Notes under the pieces: generated by a model
What the model saw: the letters and a program-made list of their open reading frames with translations, nothing else
Databases searched by the model: none
Told to the model about the DNA's origin: nothing
Made by a program: the position numbers and the translations under genes
Assembly: GCF_001884105.1 (NCBI RefSeq)
Contig: NZ_MACI01000074.1
Span: forward strand, 1-37,493
DNA: 37,493 nt
Source: Bacillus luti
GTDB taxonomy: Bacteria > Bacillota > Bacilli > Bacillales > Bacillaceae_G
Direction: 5' to 3'
Shown: piece after piece, positions 7,880 to 15,127 of the stretch
Layout of the letters: the number at the start of each line of letters is the position of its first letter
Numbering within the stretch: the first letter of the stretch is position 1

Positions 7880-8590
7880 TTATTTCTTCTTAAATAATGC
7901 TGTCCAAAGAAATGATTCTCCAAACATAGTATTTGGTTGTTCAATCTGTTTCATTTTTCTAATTTCAATCACTTCAAATTCTTTAAATATCTCTTTTAAT
8001 TTTTCTTCAGAATATGCAAGACCACCTTGTAGACTCCATCCTCTATATACGTCCCAATCTGTTAATTCTGAGCCATTTCTCTCATCTAAATCGCCTGCTG
8101 CAAAACATGTTACTCCAAAATAACCACCCGATTTCAATGAGTTTTTAATTAAATCCACATAATGTATCCTTCTATGTGGTGGAATATGATGTAAACAGCC
8201 CGAATCGTATACAAAATCAAAATCATTTTGACCCTTTAAATTAAAAATCGAATCACAAATAAAATCAATTTCTATTCCTTTTGCTAACGCTCTCTCTTTC
8301 GCCCAATTAATGCCCTCTATAGATAAATCTACTGCTGTTACATCAAACCCTTCATTTGCTAGATAAATTGCATTTCTACCCGGACCACATCCAAGTTCTA
8401 GTACTTTTCCTTTTGAAACCCGCTTTTTTTGTATATACGAAACTAGGTTCTCATCTGGAACATTTTCAAAAAACGGAACATCCTTTTCTCTATTCTTATA
8501 AAATTCATTCCAAAATGGTTCTGCCGGTCTTAATAATGAATCAAGCATTTCAATAATATCTTCTTGAATATGTAACGTTTCATTTTTCAT
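7880..8590 (-). CDS. Class I SAM-dependent methyltransferase
   Basis: 236 residues with the Rossmann-type methyltransferase core. Motif I is VLELGCGPGRNAIYLA (about 63-78), the acidic ribose-binding loop is VTAVDLS, motif II is FDFVYDSGCLHHI, and motif III follows at SLKSGGYFGV. It resembles tellurite-resistance TehB/thiopurine-type small-molecule methyltransferases. The acceptor is unknown. The start has a GGAGGG site. It appears monocistronic. Confidence 0.88.
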   Translation of the reverse strand: MKNETLHIQEDIIEMLDSLLRPAEPFWNEFYKNREKDVPFFENVPDENLVSYIQKKRVSKGKVLELGCGPGRNAIYLANEGFDVTAVDLSIEGINWAKERALAKGIEIDFICDSIFNLKGQNDFDFVYDSGCLHHIPPHRRIHYVDLIKNSLKSGGYFGVTCFAAGDLDERNGSELTDWDVYRGWSLQGGLAYSEEKLKEIFKEFEVIEIRKMKQIEQPNTMFGESFLWTALFKKK

Positions 8591-8689
8591 TTGTATCCCT
8601 CCAAATTTAATAGTCAGAAAATTATTATATATTTTTTCGAACTTTCAAACAAAGAAAAAACTCCTAAAATAAATTGAATTTAAAATAAA

Positions 8690-8797
8690 TATTCGGTCAA
8701 TACTGAATGTAGGCTGTATGCCAACATTCATTTAAAGTAGTCTTCTCTGTATCTCCTTGTATTGAGCAGTTAGCTTTTGCTAGCTGCTCTTTTATTT
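8690..8797 (+). ncRNA. Candidate small RNA with two hairpins
   Basis: On the plus strand GAATGTAGGC (8705-8714) pairs with GCCAACATTC (8720-8729), with one mismatch. About 35 nt later, GAGCAGTTAGC/GCTAGCTGCTC (8764-8788) forms a terminator followed by TTTTATTT. No plus-strand coding region accounts for this terminator. A weak -35-like TTGAAT lies at about 8674. The evidence is structural only. Confidence 0.4.
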
Positions 8798-8856
8798 CGT
8801 TCCTGCTCTTGCTTCTGGAAGAATTCTTTAACTGCATTTTCCCAATAAGTACACAT
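8770..8856 (-). CDS. 28-aa micro-ORF, doubtful
   Basis: ATG at 8856 with a GGGGAA ribosome-like site, 28 codons, starting MCTYWENAVKEFFQKQEQE and ending basic. Its 3' end lies inside the hairpin at 8764-8788. It may be the tail of the broken gene just upstream at 8888-9024. No family was recognised. Confidence 0.3.
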   Translation of the reverse strand: MCTYWENAVKEFFQKQEQERNKRAASKS

Positions 8857-8887
8857 ATCTATTCCCCTTTTCTACAAAATGAAATTT

Positions 8888-9024
8888 TTATTTTGTTATA
8901 CGCTTCACTTTTTCAATTAACGAAGATACGAGATTAAAATCACCTTTAAAGATGTTCCATTCAAAAAGCATTCCTTCATATCCTCAAATAATTCCTCAGC
9001 AGTTTCAATTCGTTCTATGTTCAT
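8888..9024 (-). pseudogene. Frameshifted remnant of a small gene
   Basis: It begins at an ATG (9024) behind a good GGAGAAAGGAAG site with MNIERIETAEELFED. In this frame it soon loses protein-like character and stops at 8917. A second frame covering the same DNA reads YEGMLFEWNIFKGDFNLVSS, then LIEKVKRITK, and ends at 8888. The join suggests a frameshift around 8975-8985. The parent family is not recognised. An intact two-frame overlap is unlikely but not excluded. Confidence 0.45.
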
Positions 9025-9164
9025 TCTTCCTTTCTCCAAAATAACTATTTTATTAATAATCTTTAATGAGCTAATCCTTACAGTTTTGTAATACTAATGT
9101 CACTAAAATCAATTTTTTCACTATAAACTCTTTACTATAATTTCCCTTATACACAAACAAGAAT

Positions 9165-9215
9165 TGTTAAGAAATAACTAAGAATTAATTAAGAGACTGT
9201 TAAGCCTCAGTTAAA
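9165..9215 (+). promoter_or_regulatory. Five direct repeats with an exact 11-bp period, OmpR/PhoP-family site
   Basis: The core (T/C)TAA(G/A) occurs at 9167, 9178, 9189, 9200 and 9211, each 11 bp after the last. The flanks give TGTTAA at 9165 and again at 9198. OmpR-family response regulators such as PhoP and WalR bind TT/TGT-type hexamers in tandem with an 11-bp period. The last repeat sits where a -35 box would be, with -10-like AT-rich sequence at about 9228-9241, so the array would act as an activator site for the phosphatase gene. Confidence 0.65.
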
Positions 9216-9266
9216 AATTTTTTCACGTAATAAAGTTATAGACACAATATAAGGAGCGATTTAAAA

Positions 9267-9866
9267 ATGGCTTTTTCTCAATTAAATATTGATGCTTTTC
9301 GAGCTATCAATGATTTAGGGAAGCAATATCCCTCTCTAAACTCAACTATGATATTTTTAGCAGAATATATGGTGTATTTTTTAGGTTTAATTATTATCGC
9401 TTATTGGTTTACTCAATCTAGACAAAACAAAATGGTGATTATTCAAGCAATGATTGCTTTCATAACTGCTGAAATTATTGGAAAATTAGCAGGGAAATTA
9501 CACTTAAATTATCAACCATTTGCAGTTTTACCTAATGTTAATAAACTTGTCGATCATGCAGTTGATAATTCATTTCCTAGCGATCATACGATTCTATTTT
9601 TTTCAATTTGTTTTTCATTCTGGCTTGTTCATAAAAAGGCTAGATGGTTATGGCTTGTGCTTGCATTCTGCGTAGCTATTTCTCGTATTTGGGTAGGAGT
9701 TCATTATCCTTTCGATGTCATGACAGGAGCTCTAATAGGAATTATTTCAGCACTATTTTCGTATTGGTTAACACCACAAATTACATTCATCAAACAACTA
9801 CTTAATCTTTACGAAAAAATAGAACAGCATGTACTACCATCTAAAAGCAATTCGAAAAACTTTTAA
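9267..9866 (+). CDS. PAP2-family undecaprenyl-diphosphatase (BcrC-like)
   Basis: 199-residue polytopic membrane protein, close to the length of B. subtilis BcrC. It removes a phosphate from undecaprenyl diphosphate on the outer membrane face, recycling the lipid carrier for cell-wall synthesis and giving bacitracin tolerance. PAP2 catalytic motifs are present: FPSDHT with His107, and SRIWVGVHYPFDV with Arg140, His146 and Asp150. The first motif is the looser GKLHLNYQP. About five hydrophobic helices are seen. The C-terminal tail (EQHVLPSKSNSKN) is polar. An AAGGAGCG site precedes the ATG. It is probably activated through the 11-bp repeats upstream. The B. cereus group has several paralogues, so the exact role is uncertain. 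Confidence 0.85.
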   Translation: MAFSQLNIDAFRAINDLGKQYPSLNSTMIFLAEYMVYFLGLIIIAYWFTQSRQNKMVIIQAMIAFITAEIIGKLAGKLHLNYQPFAVLPNVNKLVDHAVDNSFPSDHTILFFSICFSFWLVHKKARWLWLVLAFCVAISRIWVGVHYPFDVMTGALIGIISALFSYWLTPQITFIKQLLNLYEKIEQHVLPSKSNSKNF

Positions 9867-9928
9867 TTAATCACAAAGCTAAAAAGATTACATATAATAT
9901 CAAGTATTTTTTAATATTGTTGTGATCG

Positions 9929-9958
9929 AAGAGCGCTCCCTTAGATGCTCTTTAATTT
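9929..9958 (+). terminator. Terminator after the PAP2 phosphatase
   Basis: AAGAGC and GCTCTT form a 6-bp stem around 12 nt, followed by TAATTTT. It lies 60 bp after the stop codon. Confidence 0.6.
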
Positions 9959-9985
9959 TAAAATAATGATTTGATTAAGCCTTTT

Positions 9986-10086
9986 CACCTTTTAACCGGA
10001 CAAGCATATATTATTATATGGAGGAATCCACTCATAAAAATCTACCATTCTTGTCAAAGAGCATGCTTATATGCGTGCTCTTTTTT
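9986..10086 (+). repeat. Repeat unit A: SigK-like promoter plus short terminated transcript
   Basis: CACC (9986-9989), 15 bp, then GCATATATTA (10004-10013) fits the mother-cell SigK pattern AC...CATAnnnTA. About 45 nt later AGAGCATGC/GCGTGCTCT (10058-10081) is followed by TTTTTT. No ORF of normal size fits between. A related unit lies at 10904-11003. Both could yield RNAs of about 65-75 nt late in sporulation, or be remnants of a spore-gene promoter joined to a terminator. Confidence 0.45.
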
Positions 10087-10276
10087 ATTATGTTTTCTTT
10101 CATTTCTAAATAACATTTTTAACTCTGTTCATACTATTTTTTCAACTTTAGGTTACAAACTATTTCTGTAAGCGTAGTGTTTCCTTTGTACAACAGGCAG
10201 GTAGTTTTATTCATAACAGTAGCTCTCTGCACTATCCACCACAAATTTCTATATATTGTATTGTACTTGTCCAAAA

Positions 10277-10295
10277 CGTGAGGTTATTACTCACG
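10277..10295 (+). promoter_or_regulatory. Leader hairpin of exsFB
   Basis: CGTGAG and CTCACG enclose a 7-nt loop about 17 nt before the ribosome site. It is likely a 5' stabilising stem in the mRNA. An imperfect SigK-type sequence (ACA, 16 bp, CATAACAGTA) lies upstream near 10193-10221. Confidence 0.4.
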
Positions 10296-10324
10296 CAATC
10301 TAAATGAAAAAAAGGAGTGAAAAT

Positions 10325-10828
10325 ATGCGCTCATCTAGTCGTAAGCTCACAAACTTTAATTGTGGCGTACAAGCCCCCAGTACTCTACCAGCTCTCGGTT
10401 TTGCTTTTAATGCTACTTCACCTCAATTTGCAACACTATTCACGCCACTACTACTACCTAGTACGGGCCCAAATCCAAACATTACTGTCCCTGTAATCAA
10501 TGATACAATTAGTACAGGAACTGGTATTAGAATTCAAGTAGCTGGTATTTATCAAATCAGTTATACATTAACAATCAGCCTCGATAATGTTCCAGTAGCC
10601 CCGGAAGCAGCGCGCTTTTTCTTGACGCTAAACTCATCAACTAATATTATTGCAGGATCTGGAACCGCAGTCCGTTCTAATATCATTGGCACTGGTCAAG
10701 TAGATGTATCCAGCGGTGTCATTCTAATAAACTTAAACCCTGGTGATTTAATTCAAATTGTACCGGTTGAAGTAATTGGTACAGTAGATATTCGTTCTGC
10801 CGCTTTAACAGTTGCACAAATTCGTTAA
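10325..10828 (+). CDS. exsFB: Exosporium basal-layer protein ExsFB (BxpB paralogue)
   Basis: 167 residues from the ATG at 10325, which has an AAAGGAGTG site; the upstream ATG at 10304 lies ahead of that site. The body (PALGFAFNATSPQF, LFTPLLLPS, GIYQISYTLTISLDN, AARFFLTLNSS, GTAVRSNIIGTG, SSGVILINLNPGDLIQIVPV) closely matches remembered ExsFA/BxpB. That protein anchors BclA-type collagen filaments to the exosporium basal layer. The N-terminus (MRSSSRKLTNFNCG) differs from ExsFA, so it is called the ExsFB paralogue. The fold is a TNF-like beta-jellyroll. Expression should be mother-cell specific (SigK). It is bracketed by repeat units A and B. Confidence 0.85.
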   Translation: MRSSSRKLTNFNCGVQAPSTLPALGFAFNATSPQFATLFTPLLLPSTGPNPNITVPVINDTISTGTGIRIQVAGIYQISYTLTISLDNVPVAPEAARFFLTLNSSTNIIAGSGTAVRSNIIGTGQVDVSSGVILINLNPGDLIQIVPVEVIGTVDIRSAALTVAQIR

Positions 10829-10903
10829 TAAAAACAATATGCTTGGCTAATTAACATTTAATATTCCTTATACACCCCAAAATATATGTTATAGATTTAA
10901 CAC

Positions 10904-11003
10904 ACATTTATATCAAACAAGCATATTTTATTGTATGGTGACTATCTAGTCATACTAATCTAAAGCGTTCATAAGAGCACACTTATATGTGTGCTTTATT
11001 TTT
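10904..11003 (+). repeat. Repeat unit B: second SigK-like promoter plus terminator
   Basis: ACA (10904-10906), 15 bp, then GCATATTTTA (10921-10930), with terminator GAGCACAC/GTGTGCTT (10975-10996) and a T-rich tail. It aligns with unit A over ACAAGCATAT-TTATT-TATGG-GA and over the terminator (GAGCA..CTTATATG.GTGCT). The middle has diverged. Confidence 0.45.
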
Positions 11004-11014
11004 CATGAAAATCA

Positions 11015-11095
11015 AGCTTTAATATAACTATTTTGTTTTACCTTATACTCATCGCTCTTTTGAACATTTACCTTTTTATTGTTATATTTGCTCAT
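11015..11095 (-). pseudogene. 5' stub of a DUF1064 gene copy
   Basis: On the minus strand an ATG at 11095 starts MSKYNNKKV, identical to the first nine residues of the intact DUF1064 protein at 14135-14569. The frame then runs into unrelated sequence and stops. It marks one edge of the duplicated block; the other copy lies 3,474 bp away. Confidence 0.65.
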
Positions 11096-11405
11096 TGTTT
11101 TTCTATTTTGTTTTACTAATTAGCTTATTAATTTCACAAACCCCTTTTATTAAATACCCCATGTTTCTTCACCCCTTGAATATTTTTCAAATAAAAATAC
11201 ATACTATTTTCAAGCCGCCGTGTCCACGGCTAATACTTCTTTCTTTTGTTACAACAGAAGCAGGTAGGTTCTTCACTTATCTGCTTTCTCTGTATATTTT
11301 TTAAGAAATCGATAATAATACCAACAAGCTGTTTGAACTAGCAGCTTCACTCTTCTCATAATGGGGATGCAAATTATCACAATTAGCTAACTCATTGAAC
11401 ACACT

Positions 11406-11436
11406 GGCAGACAACCAAAATCGTTGTCTGCTTTTT
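11406..11436 (+). terminator. Terminator-like hairpin in repeat copy 1
   Basis: CAGACAAC and GTTGTCTG pair around a 7-nt loop and are followed by CTTTTTG. The copy at 14881-14911 has the same stem with one loop change. Confidence 0.7.
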
Positions 11437-11520
11437 GTATGAGATTTTTCGTTTTACATATACTACTTTTGAACCTGCAGACCACTACGAGCCATTTTGA
11501 TGCTTGGGATTTCCCTTCCG

Positions 11521-11552
11521 GGGATAAGTATTTTTTACTTATCCCTTTTTTT
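11521..11552 (+). terminator. Terminator-like hairpin unique to copy 1
   Basis: GGGATAAGTA and TACTTATCCC form a perfect 10-bp stem, followed by TTTTTTT. No gene upstream on the plus strand explains it. Confidence 0.75.
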
Positions 11553-11642
11553 GTATAGACACGTATATTTACGGGTAAAACTAATTACAAGCAGATTTTC
11601 TGTTTATGCGTAGTTCTAAACAAGATTACTTTTTCTCCTATT

Positions 11643-11677
11643 AAAGGACGGCAGGTACGACTGCTAGTCCTTTTTTC
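11643..11677 (+). terminator. Terminator-like hairpin at the end of copy 1
   Basis: AAAGGAC and GTCCTTT form the outer stem and GCAG/CTGC an inner stem, followed by TTTTC. The same structure recurs at 15095-15127. Confidence 0.65.
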
Positions 11678-11689
11678 TTATTTCGTATA

Positions 11690-11836
11690 CTATCCCTTCT
11701 GTTAACTTCACACTACATTACCTTCATCGTCATAGTAAGCAATTTCCCAATTAGGATGGCAGTGGTGCTTCTCGAGTTACTCATCGAACAAAACAAACAT
11801 ATTAGTTTTCCAGTTTCCAACGATCGTACCCCAATA
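11690..11836 (-). pseudogene. Broken 3' copy of the 149-aa phage-type gene
   Basis: On the minus strand the translation reads YWGTIVGNWKTNMFVLFDE, a stop, LEKHHCHPNWEIAYYDDEGNVV, then more stops. The intact protein at 15127-15576 has GTIVGNWKTNLFVLFDGEIE and KHNCHPFWEIAYYDDKGNVI at the matching place. The N-terminal two thirds are missing and were replaced at about 11840 by the end of another remnant gene. Confidence 0.85.
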
Positions 11837-11841
11837 CGAGT

Positions 11842-12297
11842 TTAATCCTTCATAAACTTCTCTTGTTCCATTTCAATAATTGCGGAATGTGTAATAAAAA
11901 TATTCGCTCGCTTCAATACCTTTTCTTTCAACAAAAGTGTTATGCCTAAATAGTAGACATAATAAGTTCCGTTCTCTTTTTGCTGCAGTATAACATTTTC
12001 GTACCATTTGGATGTGTTACGAATTTCTTTCACTCCATCGTCCAATTCTTCGTTTGCAAAAGATGTTTTCGTATCGTTATACCAATTGTTTTTTTTCATA
12101 ATCCGTATCATCATCAGGGGGGTAGTACGAATTGCTTTCTCTCGATTTTTTCCGATTAAATATTGTTCATACGTAAGTTGCACTTGTTCTTGAATTGCGA
12201 CATGGTAGTAATACCCTTGTTCTAGTGGTTTTGGACTATAAAACTTTCTTTATGATTTTTAAATACGGTGAATGAAATTTTTGTTTTTTCTTGCCAT
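11842..12297 (-). pseudogene. Degenerate phage-type gene with in-frame stops
   Basis: The open stretch from GTG 12183 gives 113 residues (QLTYEQYLIGKNREKA, DDGVKEIRNTSKWYEN, YYVYYLGITLLLKEK). Protein-like reading continues upstream in the same frame (KFYSPKPLEQGYYYHVAIQE), through TAA codons at 12250-12252 and 12259-12261, up to an ATG at 12295 that opens MARKNKNFIHRI. This suggests a gene of about 150 residues broken near its start. The shorter GTG form has no good ribosome site. No family was recognised; the context is prophage-like. Confidence 0.55.
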
Positions 12298-12317
12298 CAC
12301 CCTTGTTCTATACAAAC

Positions 12318-12355
12318 AAAAAAAGAGCCGCAATATTTTGCGACTCTTTTACAAT
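12318..12355 (-). terminator. Terminator of the DEAD-box helicase
   Basis: On the minus strand AAAAGAG-T-CGC pairs with GCG-G-CTCTTTT and is followed by a T run. It lies 10-45 bp after the helicase stop codon. Confidence 0.8.
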
Positions 12356-12364
12356 TATAACTAT

Positions 12365-13729
12365 TTAACGACCACGTCTTTGCTGACCTTGTTTTGTACT
12401 ACTTTTCTTATTACTTGGCTTATTAAATGATCGGTTGTTTTCATTTCTCGAACTATTTCTTGAATCACTTCTTGAGCTATTTCTCGAATCACGTCTTGCA
12501 TCACTTCTTGAACCTTCACGGCTATCTCTTTGACGATATTGACCTGATTTCTTTGGAGCCGGCTTTGGTACCGGTTTTCCATTTTCATCAACACGTTTTA
12601 TCTTCGGTTGTTCGATTATTTCTCTTTTCAGTGGTGCACCAAGCGTTTTTTCAATTTCTTCTAAATGTTTTTCATCTTTCGCTGCAACGAATGTAATTGC
12701 AAGACCTGATCCACCTGCACGTCCTGTTCGGCCAATGCGGTGAATATAACTTTCTACATCTTCAGGGATATCAAAGTTAAATACGTGCGTTACACCATCT
12801 ACATCAAGTCCACGAGCTGCTACATCCGTTGCGATTAAGTACTGAATTTTAGCTTCGCGGAAACTCTTCATAACTCTTTCACGTTTCGCTTGAGGTATAT
12901 CACCATGAAGTTCAGCACAATTATAACCTAGTCCTTTTAAACTATCATAAAGCTTACTTGCTCTAACCTTTGTACGACAGAAAATAACTGCTAAAAATGG
13001 CTGATCACGATCCATAACAAAACGAAGTGCATCTGGCTTTGCACGATCTGTCGTCTCAATGACACGCTGCTCAATTGTATCTACCGTTACTTCTTCACTT
13101 TGTACTTGAATCATTTGCGGCTCATCCATATAACGCTTCGCCAATTTTTTAATATCTTTTGGCATCGTTGCTGAGAATAACATCGTTTGTTTACTACCAG
13201 GTGTCTCATCTAAAATATCCTCAATATCATATAAGAAACCGAAATAAAGCATTTGATCCGCTTCATCTAGTACAATCGTTGAAAGATTACTTAAATCAAT
13301 TGTTTCACGTCGTATATGATCTAATAATCGTCCTGGTGTCGCAACAACAATATGTGTATTACCTTTTAACTTTCTCAATTGTTGTGCTACATCTTGTCCG
13401 CCATAAATCGCTAGGACATTAATATCTTCTCTTTGAACAAGCATTTTTTTAATTTCAGTTGTAATTTGCAGCGCTAGTTCTCTTGTTGGCGCAACAATTA
13501 AAGCCTGAACATCACTACATTCTGGATCGATTTTTTCTAAAATCGGTAACACGAATGCTAACGTTTTACCCGTTCCTGTTTTCGCCTGCCCAATAATATC
13601 TTTACCTGACATAATAACAGGAATTGCCTTCTCCTGAATCGGTGTTGCTTCTGTAATTCCATTTTCCCGTAATGTATGATTAAAAGTTTCACTAATTCCT
13701 AATTCTAAAAAGTTTTTCAAATAGACCAC
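12365..13729 (-). CDS. DEAD-box ATP-dependent RNA helicase
   Basis: 454 residues. It unwinds RNA duplexes, with roles in cold growth, ribosome assembly or RNA decay. All core motifs are present: Q motif ([10 protein letters not shown]), I (AKTGTGKT), Ia (PTRELALQ), Ib (TPGR), II (DEAD), III (SAT), V (ARGLDV) and VI (HRIGRTGR). After about residue 375 comes a basic, low-complexity tail of Ser-Arg-Asp-Asn repeats ending in QQRRGR, a typical RNA-binding extension. The GTG start at 13729 has AAGGA at 7 nt; a TTG three codons later is an alternative. The B. cereus group has several such helicases and I cannot assign the paralogue. It is flanked by direct repeats 3.47 kb apart. Confidence 0.93.
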   Translation of the reverse strand: MVYLKNFLELGISETFNHTLRENGITEATPIQEKAIPVIMSGKDIIGQAKTGTGKTLAFVLPILEKIDPECSDVQALIVAPTRELALQITTEIKKMLVQREDINVLAIYGGQDVAQQLRKLKGNTHIVVATPGRLLDHIRRETIDLSNLSTIVLDEADQMLYFGFLYDIEDILDETPGSKQTMLFSATMPKDIKKLAKRYMDEPQMIQVQSEEVTVDTIEQRVIETTDRAKPDALRFVMDRDQPFLAVIFCRTKVRASKLYDSLKGLGYNCAELHGDIPQAKRERVMKSFREAKIQYLIATDVAARGLDVDGVTHVFNFDIPEDVESYIHRIGRTGRAGGSGLAITFVAAKDEKHLEEIEKTLGAPLKREIIEQPKIKRVDENGKPVPKPAPKKSGQYRQRDSREGSRSDARRDSRNSSRSDSRNSSRNENNRSFNKPSNKKSSTKQGQQRRGR

Positions 13730-13802
13730 TTCTTTTCCTTATTTTTCACATTAGCTTTCATTGTACCATTTGTTTCGCCAAATATGAAAAATAAAAAAAT
13801 TC

Positions 13803-14045
13803 TTATCTTCTTTTTTTATATTCATCGTGTACGAGATGAATAAATTCTATTTGTTTTTCCTCCGAATTTATTAATGCTGCCATGTTAGTAGAAGACAAAA
13901 TGAACTTTTTAATTTTCCTATTACTCCAAATTTTAATGCGTCTATCCTGACTAGCACCTTTCGGAACATCAATGCATCCTTCGCAGTAGTTATCTAATAA
14001 CACTGAAATTTCCACTCTTATTTGCCGTTTCTCCTGTTTATTCAA
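13803..14045 (-). CDS. 80-aa putative zinc-finger-like protein
   Basis: 80 residues from a likely TTG at 14045 (NKQEKRQIRVEIS). An ATG further up has no ribosome site. It resembles small Bacillus/phage proteins annotated as zinc-finger domain proteins: a helix, then LLDNYCEGC giving one CxxC pair, PKGASQDRR and IKIWSNRKIKKFI. The second Cys pair those proteins usually carry is absent, so metal binding is doubtful. It lies upstream of the helicase on the same strand, 73 bp from its start. Confidence 0.55.
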   Translation of the reverse strand: MNKQEKRQIRVEISVLLDNYCEGCIDVPKGASQDRRIKIWSNRKIKKFILSSTNMAALINSEEKQIEFIHLVHDEYKKRR

Positions 14046-14134
14046 TCCATCATCCCATATGAGATTGAAAGTCAGGTAGTACAACGAGATTGGCACACTA
14101 CCAACCTGGTTTTATTGGTCTTCTTATTTTTCAT

Positions 14135-14569
14135 CTATTTTTGTTTTCTAGCTCTTTTAGCTTCTTTACGCATTTTCTTTAACTCTTCAAAATCCATGAA
14201 ATGATAAATCATCTTTCTATTCTTATGCCTTGTTTTATATCCAATAAGAAGAAGCGACAAATGGAGGAATTTATATTCGAACATTTTCTTTTTAATACTA
14301 AAGGTGTCGGTTTCTACACCTTTTACATTAATGACTTCCATATCACCGTTTGGCAAATAGATCATGAAGTCTGTTTTATATGTAATTGCATCAAATCGTT
14401 TGCCATTCTTTTTAAAACCAGGTTGTAGAACAAACGATGCTTGCAATTCGATCGCCTGTATTTCACCTGCACCCTGCTTTTCTTTTAACAACTCATAATA
14501 TTTAGACTCGGCTTCTGAATCAAAGATACTACCATCTAGCTCAACTTTTTTATTGTTATATTTACTCAT
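14135..14569 (-). CDS. DUF1064 phage protein, PD-(D/E)XK nuclease-like
   Basis: 144 residues. The DUF1064 family is common in Firmicutes phages and has a predicted restriction-endonuclease-like fold. Visible features are SKYNNKKVELDGSIFDSEAE at the start, YKTDFMIYLPNGDMEV (Asp67) and INVKG (Lys83), then FSIKKKMFEYKF. In the usual (D/E)XK triad an acidic residue stands two before the Lys; here it is Asn81, which may weaken or abolish catalysis if this reading is right. The C-terminus is basic (KKMRKEAKRARKQK). The ribosome site is weak. The same start is duplicated as a stub at 11015-11095. It is a prophage remnant gene. Confidence 0.8.
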   Translation of the reverse strand: MSKYNNKKVELDGSIFDSEAESKYYELLKEKQGAGEIQAIELQASFVLQPGFKKNGKRFDAITYKTDFMIYLPNGDMEVINVKGVETDTFSIKKKMFEYKFLHLSLLLIGYKTRHKNRKMIYHFMDFEELKKMRKEAKRARKQK

Positions 14570-14880
14570 TGTTTTTCTCTTTTGCTTTACTGATTAACTG
14601 AGTGATTTCATAGACAGCATTTTGTACCCATTCCATTTCCCTTCAGTCCTTGAATATTTTTTCAAAACCAATACATACTATTTTCAAGCCGCTTAATCCA
14701 CGGCTGGTACTTCTTTCTTTTGTTACAGTAGTAGGCAGGTTGGTTCTTCACTTATCTGCTTTCTCTGTATATTTTTTAAAATATCGAAAAGACTACTTAC
14801 AAGCTGTTTGAACTAGCAGCTTCACTCTTCTTGTAATGGGACAGCAATTTATCACAATTGACTAACTCATTCCACTTACT

Positions 14881-14911
14881 GGCAGACAACCAAAATTGTT
14901 GTCTGCTTTTT
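14881..14911 (+). terminator. Terminator-like hairpin in repeat copy 2
   Basis: GGCAGACAAC and GTTGTCTGC pair around AAAATT-type loop sequence, followed by TTTTTG. It is the counterpart of 11406-11436. Confidence 0.7.
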
Positions 14912-15094
14912 GTATAGAGTTTTTCATTTTGCATATACTACTTTTGAGCCTGTTTACCAATGCAAGCCATTTTGGTGTTTTGAATTCCGACTAAGCTTTT
15001 TTGTTGCATAGATTATTACATCTTTGACAACACTGGTTAAAAGCGCGTTTTCTTGTTATTCGTAGTTCTATTCCAGAATAATTTTTCTCCTATT

Positions 15095-15127
15095 AAAGGA
15101 CAGCAGGTACAACTGCTCGTCCTTTTT
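15095..15127 (+). terminator. Terminator-like hairpin at the end of copy 2
   Basis: AAAGGAC and GTCCTTT form the outer stem and AGCAG/CTGCT the inner stem, followed by T's. It touches the stop codon of the minus-strand 149-aa gene and may end transcription on both strands. Confidence 0.65.

Larger units (their letters stand above)
11068..11836 (+). repeat. Duplicated hairpin-rich block, copy 1
   Basis: This block matches 14543-15288 in the same orientation, with an offset of about 3,475 bp falling to 3,452 bp. It starts in the DUF1064 stub, crosses about 600 bp of non-coding DNA, and ends in a broken copy of the 149-aa gene. Plus-strand hairpins lie at 11213-11231 (AGCCG/CGGCT), 11259-11285 (AGCAG/CTGCT), 11326-11347 (AAGCTG/CAGCTT), 11406-11436, 11521-11552 and 11643-11677, most with T-rich tails. 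The 11521 hairpin is missing from copy 2. There are no plus-strand genes here. Confidence 0.75.

Noticed and set aside
11095-11304. 69-aa plus-strand ORF in repeat copy 1
   Set aside because: There is no ribosome site, the composition is not protein-like, and the frame is not conserved in copy 2.
12361-12594. 77-aa ORF inside the helicase 3' end
   Set aside because: It is a shifted frame of the Ser-Arg-Asp repeats of the helicase tail and has no ribosome site.
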